Below are positions 1-5,223 of a stretch of 5,223 nt of DNA, piece by piece; the stretch's first letter is position 1, and each line of letters starts with the position of its first letter. The position numbers and the translations under genes are program-made. Source of the DNA: Nocardioidaceae bacterium (GTDB taxonomy: Bacteria; Actinomycetota; Actinomycetes; Propionibacteriales; Nocardioidaceae); assembly GCA_013811715.1 (NCBI GenBank), contig JACCUS010000404.1, positions 1 through 5,223 on the forward strand, written 5' to 3'. The notes beneath the pieces were generated by a model. That model had not been told where the DNA came from. It did no database searches and was given only the letters and a program-made list of their open reading frames with translations.

Positions 1-198
1 GAGTAGCGTGGCGCATCGGAACGAGGAGGCGCGGATGTTCGACCTGCTGCCGCACCATCAGCCGTGGTGGGTCAGCACAGGAACGTGAGCAGACCCACCA
101 CGCAGCGGGCAGGCCGAGCACGGCCGACGCCCGCGTGCTGGCGTCCGGCGTCGTCGTCCTGTCCTACCGGGCGAAGGCAGCCTGATGGGAGCCGGACG
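1..198. other. Region without a defensible gene; two open-frame tails from the left edge
   Basis: Two + strand frames are open from the left edge. One, read from base 2, ends at TGA 86-88 after 28 codons and contains EEARMFDLLPHHQPWW. The other, read from base 3, ends at TGA 183-185 and finishes in ADARVLASGVVVLSYRAKAA. That last stretch has the alternating hydrophobic beta-strand look of SnoaL/DUF4440-type small proteins, but such proteins normally continue some 30 residues further. Either tail could be the 3' end of an upstream gene or a relic of one, and I cannot choose between them. The long reading frame on the opposite strand is arginine- and proline-rich and looks like a high-GC shadow. 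Confidence 0.25.
63..102. repeat. Perfect 11-bp inverted repeat with 18-nt loop
   Basis: CGTGGTGGGTC at 63-73 is the exact reverse complement of GACCCACCACG at 92-102, with an 18-base spacer. The arms are GC-rich and would form a stable RNA hairpin. The stop codon of one edge reading frame (TGA 86-88) falls in the loop. No T-run follows, so if it is a terminator it is the U-less kind often proposed for high-GC actinobacteria. It could also be an operator or the scar of a rearrangement. Confidence 0.5.
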
Positions 199-371
199 AT
201 GATCGCGCGGATGTGGCGGGGGTGGGTGCACACCGACAGGATCGAGGAGTACGTCGACATCGTCGAGCGCACGGGCATGGCTGGCTATCGGGCCACGGTA
301 GGCAACCAGGGCGCGCAACTGCTCACCCGCGACCTCGGCGAGGGCGCACCGAGCTGATCACCAACGATTAG
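199..371 (+). pseudogene. Truncated, frameshifted ABM-domain (antibiotic biosynthesis monooxygenase-like) protein
   Basis: ATG at 199 follows GGGAG (187-191) by 7 bases and opens a 52-residue frame ending at TGA 355-357. It contains MIARMWRGWV, YVDIVERTGMAGYRATVGN and GAQLLTRDLGEG. From memory this matches the N-terminal half of a family of about 100-residue actinobacterial ABM-fold proteins, which begin MIARxWRGW and continue through YRATPGN and RDLGDGRTE. Just after GEG the expected R-T-E appears in another frame: bases 348-371 read TELITND then TAG, as if one base had been lost near 344-348. The following family sequence, usually a conserved WDS and the second half of the beta-sheet, is not seen downstream. 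I infer a decayed gene with a 1-nt deletion plus loss of its 3' half. The alternative is a genuine short protein of 52 residues. Lengthening the frame upstream to GTG 64 adds only low-complexity residues, so I kept 199. Confidence 0.6.
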
Positions 372-397
372 AGCCCACCCGGAAACGCTACCCCACC

Positions 398-414
398 GCC
401 TGCGCGTCGCAGGC
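398..414. repeat. GC-rich hairpin, 7-bp arms, 3-nt loop
   Basis: GCCTGCG (398-404) and CGCAGGC (408-414) are perfect reverse complements around the loop CGT. It lies 26 bases past the last stop of the ABM relic and 108 bases before the permease start. It could be a terminator for whatever reads through from the left (no T-run follows) or part of the permease leader. Short GC-rich hairpins arise often by chance at this base composition. Confidence 0.4.
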
Positions 415-447
415 ACGACGGAGCGGGTTCCGGCATCGTGGTCTCAG

Positions 448-463
448 CGTGACAGCGGTCACA
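448..463. promoter_or_regulatory. Candidate CRP/GlxR-like operator upstream of the permease operon
   Basis: CGTGACAGCGGTCACA fits the CRP-family pattern TGTGA-N6-TCACA at 9 of the 10 fixed positions; only the first T is C. The inner 14 bases, GTGACAGCGGTCAC, are a palindrome with one mismatched base pair. GlxR and Crp of actinobacteria use this pattern to link catabolic operons to carbon status. The site sits 59 bases before the permease ATG. No convincing -10/-35 pair was found, so whether it would activate or repress cannot be said. A different dimeric regulator, for example a GntR-type one, could also use such a site. Confidence 0.4.
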
Positions 464-507
464 CCGACGCGGCCACGGAGTCGGCCATACCGAGGCGGTC
501 ACACCGA
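455..507. repeat. Three iterated copies of a 13-bp YCGGYCAYACCGA-like motif in the leader
   Basis: GCGGTCACACCGA occurs exactly at 455-467 and again at 495-507. A related copy, TCGGCCATACCGA, lies at 481-493 and matches 10 of 13 bases. Each copy is itself a small dyad: CGGT-CAC-ACCG in the two exact copies and TCGG-N5-CCGA in the third. Start-to-start spacing is 26 and 14 bases. The first copy overlaps the right half of the CRP-like palindrome and the last touches the ribosome-binding site. This looks like an operator array for a local regulator; the regulator is not in the window. Confidence 0.45.
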
Positions 508-516
508 GGAAGGGAG
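506..516 (+). promoter_or_regulatory. Ribosome-binding site of the permease gene
   Basis: GAGGAAGGGAG is a double Shine-Dalgarno-like purine run, ending 5 bases before the ATG at 522; its AGGA core lies 11 bases away. It fixes the permease start. Its first bases overlap the end of the last 13-bp leader repeat, so a protein bound there could also affect ribosome access to DNA-coupled transcripts or transcription itself. Confidence 0.6.
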
Positions 517-521
517 CCATC

Positions 522-1991
522 ATGGCCATCAGCTGGAAAGTGGTGCACGACGGCAGGACACCGCCGCCCGGAGAAGCAGTCGCCCCGGATGAGCGGCTCT
601 CGTGGGGCCGCACGGTCGGCCTCGGCGCGCAGCATGTGGTCGCTATGTTCGGCGCCACGTTCGTCTTTCCGATCATCATGGGCCTCAACCCGCAGCTCGC
701 GATCATGATGAGCGGTGTCGCGACGATCGCGTTCTTGCTGATCGTACAGGGAAAGGTGCCGAGCTACCTCGGGACCAGCGCGTCCTTCGTGGGAGGCGCC
801 GGAGCCATCTACGCACAAGAGGGCGGTCCCGCCGATGTCACCGGTGCCATCCTGGTCGCTGGTCTGGTGCTTGCCGCAGTGGGAGTCTTGATCCACGTGA
901 TGGGGACTCACGTCCTCCACAGTGTGTTGCCCCCGGTCGTCACCGGTGCCGTCGTGATGTTGATCGGCTTCAACCTCGCCCCGGTCGTCGCGGACATCTA
1001 TTGGCCGCAGGACCAGTGGGTCGCCTTGATCACGATGTTCTTCGTCATCTTGTTCGCGGTCGGCGTGCGGGGCTTCCTCGGCCGCATCGCGATCTTCATC
1101 GGCCTCGTCTTCGGGTACGCCCTGTCCTGGGTGTTCGACAACGTCTTCGGCCAGATCACCTCCTTCGAGCCCGCCGCGAACAAGATCACCGAACACTTCC
1201 GGGTCAACTGGGACCTGGTCAAGGCGGAGGACTGGTTCGGCTTCCCCGACCAGACCGCCGACGGCCTGGTGGGCAACCAGACACTGGCCGGCAACCTGGA
1301 CGCCGTCGGCTGGCACCTTCCCACCTTCTCGATCACGTTCGTGCTGCTGGTGCTTCCCGCCGTGATCGCGCTGATCGCCGAGAACACCGGTCACGTGAAG
1401 GCGGTCGCCGAGATGACCGAGCGCGATCTCGACCCGGTGATGGGCAAGGCGATCGGCGCCGACGGAGTCGGCACGATGATCGCGTCGTCGGTCGGCGGGT
1501 CTCCAACGACGACGTACGCCGAGAACATCGGCGTGATGGCGGCGACCCGGGTCTATTCGACCGCCGCCTACTTCGTCGCGGCGGGCGTGGCGCTCCTGTT
1601 CGGTCTGTCACCGAAGTTCGGCGCCCTGGTCTCGGCGACCCCCGGCGGCGTTCTGGGCGGCATCACGGTCGTGCTCTACGGCATGATCGGACTGCTCGGG
1701 GCGAAGATCTGGAAGGAGAACCGCGTCGACTTCGCCAACCCGGTCAACCTGGTCCCGGTCGCCGCCGGCATCATCATCGCGATCGGCGACACGACTCTCG
1801 AGATCACCGACGACTTCGTGCTGACCGGGATCGCCCTGGGAACGATCGTGACCCTGGTCGGCTACCACCTCGCCAGGGCGGTGGCGCCCGCACATCTCAA
1901 GGACGACGGCGCGATCCTCGCGGTCGGCCACGAGGGCGTCCATCGCGACGACGAGGAGGGCGCGGGAGGCGATGGACGCCGCCTCACCTAG
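522..1991 (+). CDS. NCS2/NAT-family nucleobase permease, UraA/RutG (uracil) type
   Basis: A 489-residue inner-membrane protein, predicted to import a nucleobase in symport with protons through about 14 membrane segments spread over residues 31-450. The family marks are in order: QH at 37-38 in TM1 (GAQHVVAMFGATFVFP), PSYLGTSASFVG at 80-91 in TM3, AENTGH at 286-291 in TM8, and TTTYAENIGVMAATRVYS at 329-346 in TM10. E287, H291 and E334 correspond to UraA E241, H245 and E290, which bind uracil or couple protons. The TM10 motif with E-N-x-G and TRVYS is the uracil-permease form; xanthine/urate carriers have Q-N-x-G there. From memory the closest characterised relative is E. coli RutG (uracil, thymine, weak xanthine), which shares VAPDERL, PPVVTGAVVM and SPKFGAL. 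It is longer than UraA (429) and RutG (442), through an enlarged loop at about 205-266 and a hydrophilic acidic tail (451-489). It is the first gene of the operon; its strong ribosome-binding site supports ATG 522. Confidence 0.93.
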   Translation: MAISWKVVHDGRTPPPGEAVAPDERLSWGRTVGLGAQHVVAMFGATFVFPIIMGLNPQLAIMMSGVATIAFLLIVQGKVPSYLGTSASFVGGAGAIYAQEGGPADVTGAILVAGLVLAAVGVLIHVMGTHVLHSVLPPVVTGAVVMLIGFNLAPVVADIYWPQDQWVALITMFFVILFAVGVRGFLGRIAIFIGLVFGYALSWVFDNVFGQITSFEPAANKITEHFRVNWDLVKAEDWFGFPDQTADGLVGNQTLAGNLDAVGWHLPTFSITFVLLVLPAVIALIAENTGHVKAVAEMTERDLDPVMGKAIGADGVGTMIASSVGGSPTTTYAENIGVMAATRVYSTAAYFVAAGVALLFGLSPKFGALVSATPGGVLGGITVVLYGMIGLLGAKIWKENRVDFANPVNLVPVAAGIIIAIGDTTLEITDDFVLTGIALGTIVTLVGYHLARAVAPAHLKDDGAILAVGHEGVHRDDEEGAGGDGRRLT

Positions 1992-1993
1992 TG

Positions 1994-2009
1994 TCGGGAC
2001 AGTGCCCGA
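1994..2009 (+). other. Small hairpin between permease and FAD-subunit genes
   Basis: TCGGG (1994-1998) pairs with CCCGA (2005-2009) around a 6-base loop, inside the 33-base gap. The right arm runs into the GAGGAG ribosome-binding site (2008-2013) of the next gene. If it forms in the mRNA it could lower translation of the enzyme genes relative to the permease or protect a processed end. It is short and could be chance. Confidence 0.25.
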
Positions 2010-2024
2010 GGAGACCGACCACCC

Positions 2025-2897
2025 GTGAAGCCCGCGGCGTTCGCGTACCACCGTCCGGCGAGCGTCGACGAGGCAGTCGACATGCTCGCCGACGGGCAGG
2101 CGAAGGTGCTGGCCGGTGGACAGAGCCTGATCCCGCTCATGTCGATGCGGCTGGCGGCCCCGGCGTCTCTGGTCGACATCAACCACATCAACGGCCTCGC
2201 CGACATCGTCGTGACCGAGACCTCGGTACGGATCGGGGCGCTGACCCGGCACCGCGCTCTCGAGCTGGACGACGGCGCGTTCGCCGCCAACCCGCTGCTG
2301 CGCCGGGCGGTGTCCCACGTCGCCCACGCCACGATCCGCAACCGGGGTACGACGGTGGGCAGCCTCGTGCACGCCGACCCTGCAGCGGAGATGCCAGCGG
2401 TGCTGGCTCTGCTCGACGGCACGGTGCGGGCGGTGAACAAGAGCGGCGAGCGCTCGATCATCGCCGCCGACTTCTTCGCCGGCCCGATGGAGTCGGCGCT
2501 GGCACCTGACGAGCTCGCCGTGTCGGCCACCTTCGCGAACCCGCCCACGGGTGCCGGTTCCAGCTGGGTCGAGCTGTCCCGCCGGCAGGGCGACTACGCG
2601 ATGGTCGGGGTCGGCGCCGTCGTGGTGCTGGACCCGTCCGGCCATGTGAGCTCGGCAAGGGTGGCGCTGATCAGCGTGGGACCGACACCGGAGGTGGTCG
2701 ACGTGTCCGCGGCCTGCGCGGGTGCGTCGTACGACCGGGTGGACTGGACGGACGCGGGTGACCTCGTCGAGTCCCGGATCGACCCCGAGGGTGACATCCA
2801 CGCCACCGCCGAGTACCGACGCCACCTCGCGATCACGCTGTCAAGGCGGGCGCTCGCGGCCGCGCTCGCCGACTCGGCAGCCCGGGTGGCCGCATGA
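2025..2897 (+). CDS. Molybdenum hydroxylase FAD-binding medium subunit (CoxM/XdhB-like)
   Basis: A 290-residue subunit, close to the usual size of CoxM-type proteins (about 286-300). It binds FAD and passes electrons from the iron-sulfur subunit to an acceptor outside the complex. The N-terminal FAD domain carries AGGQSLIPLM at 30-39, the flavin pyrophosphate loop usually written AGGHSL or AGGQSL. The second FAD motif is at 103-122: TIRNRGTTVGS, then HADPAAE. Its usual TxGG reads TVGS, a mild change. The C-terminal CODH flavoprotein domain shows RRQGDYAMVGVGA (186-198), SVGPTP (217-222) and EYRRHLA (263-269). It should be cytoplasmic; I see no signal peptide. The start is GTG 2025, 11 bases after GAGGAG (2008-2013), and gives the family's normal MKPAAFAYHRP N-terminus. 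It lies 33 bases after the permease and 24 bases before the [2Fe-2S] gene. The acceptor (NAD, oxygen, quinone or other) cannot be read from the sequence. Confidence 0.93.
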   Translation: MKPAAFAYHRPASVDEAVDMLADGQAKVLAGGQSLIPLMSMRLAAPASLVDINHINGLADIVVTETSVRIGALTRHRALELDDGAFAANPLLRRAVSHVAHATIRNRGTTVGSLVHADPAAEMPAVLALLDGTVRAVNKSGERSIIAADFFAGPMESALAPDELAVSATFANPPTGAGSSWVELSRRQGDYAMVGVGAVVVLDPSGHVSSARVALISVGPTPEVVDVSAACAGASYDRVDWTDAGDLVESRIDPEGDIHATAEYRRHLAITLSRRALAAALADSAARVAA

Positions 2898-2938
2898 CGG
2901 CGGAGCGGACAGGATCGCCGGATGACTGCTGAGCCGAC
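2894..2938 (+). other. Duplicated translation start: 17-base near-repeat and 12-codon mini-ORF
   Basis: The FAD-subunit stop lies inside ATGA (2894-2897). The ATG at 2894 opens a 12-codon frame, MTAERTGSPDDC, ending at TGA 2930-2932 within the next gene. Bases 2894-2910 and 2922-2938 match at 14 of 17 positions, so the mini-ORF begins MTAERT where the real gene begins MTAEPT. The 28-base offset puts the two ATGs in different frames. It may be a small tandem duplication that displaced an older ATGA-coupled start, or a coupling leader that brings ribosomes to ATG 2922. The upstream ATG is not a start for the main frame. Confidence 0.45.
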
Positions 2939-3476
2939 GCATGACGTCGCGCTGTCGATCAACGGGGTGCCACGACTGCTCCGCGTCCCCGCGCGTCGGC
3001 TGCTGTCGGACGCGATCCGTGGCGAGGCGGGTCTGACCGGCACTCACGTCGGCTGTGAGCACGGTGTCTGCGGCGCATGCACGGTGCTGCTCGACGGCGC
3101 CCCGGTGCGGTCCTGCCTGATGTTCGCGGTGTCGGCAGACGGCGCCGAGATCACCACCACCGAAGGATGCCGGTCGGCTGACGGCGGGCTCGGCCCGGCG
3201 CAGCAGGCGTTCTGGGACTGTCACGCGCTGCAGTGCGGCTTCTGCACGCCCGGCTTCATCACCACGATCACCGCGTTCCTCGAGGGCAACGACGACCCCA
3301 CGGAGGAGGAGGCGCGGGAGGCGATCGGCGGCAACCTGTGCCGCTGCACCGGCTACCAGAACATCGTCGCCGCCGTCCTGCGCGCCGCCGAGATCAAACG
3401 GCGACACGGGGACACGCCGAGTCGCGACCGGGCACCGGTCGCCGCCACGACGCCGGGCGGAGCCGCCCCGCCGTGA
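2922..3476 (+). CDS. Molybdenum hydroxylase [2Fe-2S] small subunit (CoxS/XdhC-type iron-sulfur protein)
   Basis: A 184-residue subunit that holds two [2Fe-2S] clusters and carries electrons from the molybdenum centre to FAD. The N-terminal plant-ferredoxin domain has C45, C50, C53 and C65 in GCEHGVCGACTVLLDG and RSC. The C-terminal helical domain has C105, C108, C140 and C142 in LQCGFCTPG and GGNLCRCTGY. Q104 is the glutamine that in relatives contacts the molybdopterin cytosine dinucleotide. All eight ligands are present, so the protein looks functional. The body ends near residue 160; residues about 163-184 form an Ala/Pro/Arg-rich tail longer than in many CoxS proteins (roughly 160-170). 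ATG 2922 lies 7 bases after AGGA (2911-2914). The stop overlaps the large-subunit start as GTGA (3473-3476), which indicates translational coupling. The substrate cannot be told from this subunit. Confidence 0.95.
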   Translation: MTAEPTHDVALSINGVPRLLRVPARRLLSDAIRGEAGLTGTHVGCEHGVCGACTVLLDGAPVRSCLMFAVSADGAEITTTEGCRSADGGLGPAQQAFWDCHALQCGFCTPGFITTITAFLEGNDDPTEEEAREAIGGNLCRCTGYQNIVAAVLRAAEIKRRHGDTPSRDRAPVAATTPGGAAPP

Positions 3477-5223
3477 CAACGAAGCTGTTCGGCGAAAGGG
3501 TACGGCGGGTCGAGGACCCGCGACTGGTCAGCGGCCAGGGCCGCTACCTGGACGACCTCGGAGCTGACGCGCTGGCCGCGGCGTTCGTGCGCAGCCCGCA
3601 CGCGCACGCGCGCATCACCGACATCGACGTCTCGGCGGCCCTGGACGTCGAGGGCCTGGTCGCGATCTACACCTACGAGGACCTCGACGGCCGCACCACC
3701 GAGCCACTGCCGCTGCTGATCCCGCATCCGGCGCTGACCCGCGGGCGGACCCCCTATGTGCTGGCCAACGGCGAGGTCAACCACGTCGGCGAGGCCATCG
3801 TGATGGTGGTGGCCACCGACCGGTACGTAGCCGAAGACGTGGCAGGGCTGATCCAGGTCGGCTACGACTCCCTCCCGGCGGTGGTGGGCATCGAGAGGGC
3901 GCGGGAGGGCAGCCAGCTGGTCCACGACGACGTACCGGGGAACGTCGCCGCGACCATGGTGCAAGAGGTCGGTGACGCGGCCGCGCTGATCGACGCCGCG
4001 CCGCGCCGGGGCTCGCTGTCGCTGTCGATCGAGCGCAGCGCGTCGATGCCGATGGAGGGCAAGGGAGTGCTCGCCCGGTGGGATCCCGACGACGAGTCGC
4101 TGCTGGTGCACACCTCGACCCAGACGTCGACCAGCGTGCGGCAGGCGATCGCCGCCAAGTTGAGCCTGCCCGTCGACCGGGTCGAGGTGGTGACGCCGGA
4201 CGTCGGGGGAGGCTTCGGCGTGAAGATCGTGCACCCCTGGCCGGAGGAGGTGCTGGTGCCGTGGGCGGCGCTGCGACTGGGCCGGCCGGTCAAGTGGACC
4301 GAGGACCGGCGCGAGCACTTCGTCTCCTCGGCGCACGAGCGCGGCCAGCTGCACGAGGTCGAGTTCGGGTACGACGACGAGGGGCGGCTGGCCGGCCTGT
4401 CGGTGCGGTTCTGGCACGACAACGGGGCGTACACGCCGTACGGGCTGATCGTGCCGATCATCACCTCGACCCAGCTGCTCGGGCCGTACAAGCCGGGGGC
4501 GTACCGGGTCGAGTTCCACAGCGTCTACACCAACACGGTCATCGTCACCCCCTATCGGGGGGCCGGGCGGCCGCAGGGGTGCTTCGTGATGGAGCGGGTG
4601 ATGGACGCGATCGCCCGCGACCTGGGGCTGGACCGGGCGGAGGTGCGGGAGCGCAACTTCATCTCACCCGCCGAGATGCCGTACGACCACGGCATGATCT
4701 TCCAAGACGGCCGGCCGCTGATCTACGACTCGGGCGACTTCCCGGCGTCCATGGAGAAGCTGAAGGCGCTGGTGGGGTGGGCGGCGTTCGGGGAGTTTCG
4801 CGAGCGGGCGCGGGCGGAGGGGCGCAGGGTCGGGATCGGGCTGGCCTGCTACGTGGAGGGCACCGGCGTCGGACCCTACGAGGGCGGTCATCTGCGGGTC
4901 GAGACCGACGGCACGGTGGTGGTGTCGACCGGCCTGACGAGCCAGGGCCAGGGACACCAGACCATGCTCGGGCAGATCGTCGCCGACGAGCTCGGTGTGC
5001 CGATGGAGCGGGTGCGGGTGACGACCGGCGACACCCGTCGCTTCAAGTACGCCGTGGGCACGTTCGCCTCGCGGACCGCGGTGATGTCGGGCAGCGCGGT
5101 CGCGATGACGGCGCGGAAGGTGCGTGCGAAGGCAATCCGGATCGCGGCGAACGCGCTGGAGGCGTCGGTCGACGACCTGGAGATCGTCGACGGGCGGGTG
5201 CGGGTGAAGGGCAGCCCGGGCGC
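3473..5223 (+). CDS. Molybdenum hydroxylase large (molybdopterin) subunit, form II CoxL/XDH-family, cut by window edge
   Basis: The catalytic subunit; 583 codons are visible, where the family has about 770-810, so the C-terminus and the catalytic glutamate (CoxL E763 equivalent) are missing. The GTG at 3473 overlaps the previous stop, with GGAG at 3459-3462. It gives the typical start MTTKLFGERVRRVEDPRL, then GQGRYLDDL and FVRSPHAHARI of the aldehyde oxidase a/b-hammerhead domain. The Moco domain follows: TSTQ with Q217 (CoxL Q240 position), DVGGGFGVK at 243-251, YRGAGRPQG at 361-369 and QGQGHQT at 491-497. YRGAGR is the form II loop; CO-oxidising form I enzymes have YxCSFR, so this is not a CO dehydrogenase. 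R362 aligns with bovine XDH R880, but I252 stands where XDH has E802. Other departures from the family consensus as I recall it are MEGKG (194-198) where EPRG is usual, and TQTSTSVRQ (216-224) where TQAPHxxR is usual. The substrate is unknown; a nucleobase is inferred from the permease. No stop interrupts the frame. Confidence 0.93.
   Translation, partial: MTTKLFGERVRRVEDPRLVSGQGRYLDDLGADALAAAFVRSPHAHARITDIDVSAALDVEGLVAIYTYEDLDGRTTEPLPLLIPHPALTRGRTPYVLANGEVNHVGEAIVMVVATDRYVAEDVAGLIQVGYDSLPAVVGIERAREGSQLVHDDVPGNVAATMVQEVGDAAALIDAAPRRGSLSLSIERSASMPMEGKGVLARWDPDDESLLVHTSTQTSTSVRQAIAAKLSLPVDRVEVVTPDVGGGFGVKIVHPWPEEVLVPWAALRLGRPVKWTEDRREHFVSSAHERGQLHEVEFGYDDEGRLAGLSVRFWHDNGAYTPYGLIVPIITSTQLLGPYKPGAYRVEFHSVYTNTVIVTPYRGAGRPQGCFVMERVMDAIARDLGLDRAEVRERNFISPAEMPYDHGMIFQDGRPLIYDSGDFPASMEKLKALVGWAAFGEFRERARAEGRRVGIGLACYVEGTGVGPYEGGHLRVETDGTVVVSTGLTSQGQGHQTMLGQIVADELGVPMERVRVTTGDTRRFKYAVGTFASRTAVMSGSAVAMTARKVRAKAIRIAANALEASVDDLEIVDGRVRVKGSPG

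Noticed and set aside
117..139. AGCACG/CGTGCT inverted repeat with 11-base loop
   Set aside because: Six-base GC-rich arms with a wide loop are expected by chance at this base composition.
64..198. N-terminal extension of the ABM relic to GTG 64
   Set aside because: The extra residues are low-complexity and unlike the family, whereas ATG 199 has its own ribosome-binding site and gives the family N-terminus.
459..1394. Long minus-strand open frame (311 codons) opposite the permease
   Set aside because: Its product is rich in D, H, R, E and Q with no recognisable domain; it mirrors the permease codons, as expected in high-GC DNA.
602..2509. Long plus-strand open frame (635 codons) in a second frame across the permease and FAD subunit
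   Set aside because: The product is an R/G/D/P-rich shadow spanning two well-supported genes.
1608..2825. Minus-strand open frame of 405 codons opposite the permease end and FAD subunit
   Set aside because: Low-complexity R/V/H/D-rich translation without motifs, overlapping two clear genes.
2898..2920. CGGCG/CGCCG inverted repeat in the FAD/[2Fe-2S] gap
   Set aside because: Only five bases per arm and fully GC; too weak to call as a regulatory hairpin.
3353..4519. Minus-strand open frame of 388 codons opposite the large subunit
   Set aside because: The plus frame carries every expected molybdopterin-domain motif; the minus product has none.
2025..5223. True aerobic carbon monoxide dehydrogenase (form I coxMSL)
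   Set aside because: The gene order matches, but the active-site loop is YRGAGR and lacks the cysteine of the YxCSFR loop needed for the Mo-Cu centre.
1..5223. CRISPR array, tRNA, rRNA, riboswitch or insertion sequence
   Set aside because: By reading I found no regular spaced repeats, no tRNA-like cloverleaf, no recognised riboswitch core and no transposase.

Overview
The window is very GC-rich, with G or C at most third codon positions, GTG starts on two of the four clear genes and tight or overlapping spacing on the + strand. This fits a high-GC actinobacterium; I cannot name a genus from sequence alone. It is an ordinary-looking catabolic operon whose substrate is not settled, preceded by about 370 bases of what looks like gene debris.

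Layout. Positions 1-198 hold no gene I can defend, only two open-frame tails reaching in from the left edge and a strong 11-bp inverted repeat (63-102). Positions 199-371 hold the N-terminal half of an ABM-domain (antibiotic biosynthesis monooxygenase-like) small protein, apparently frameshifted and truncated. Positions 372-521 are a 150-bp non-coding leader. It carries a 7-bp-arm hairpin (398-414), a CRP/GlxR-like palindrome (448-463) and three copies of a 13-bp motif (455-507) that run up to the ribosome-binding site of the first operon gene.

The operon runs in this order. (1) A nucleobase permease of the NCS2/NAT family, of the UraA/RutG uracil-type branch (522-1991). (2) The FAD subunit (2025-2897), (3) the [2Fe-2S] subunit (2922-3476) and (4) the molybdopterin subunit (3473 to beyond the right edge) of a molybdenum hydroxylase of the xanthine dehydrogenase / carbon monoxide dehydrogenase superfamily, in the coxM-coxS-coxL order. 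The gaps are 33 bp, 24 bp and a 4-bp GTGA overlap, so one transcript is likely.

How they may work together. The permease would import a nucleobase and the three-subunit enzyme would hydroxylate it. Electrons would pass from the molybdenum centre through two [2Fe-2S] clusters to FAD. The large subunit has the form II-type loop YRGAGR, not the CO-oxidising form I loop (CSFR), so this is not a true CO dehydrogenase. It also lacks the glutamate that contacts purines in bovine xanthine dehydrogenase. With a uracil/thymine-type permease next door, the idea most worth testing is oxidative pyrimidine breakdown (a uracil/thymine dehydrogenase) rather than xanthine oxidation. That is inference; the deciding genes, such as a barbiturase, would lie outside the window.
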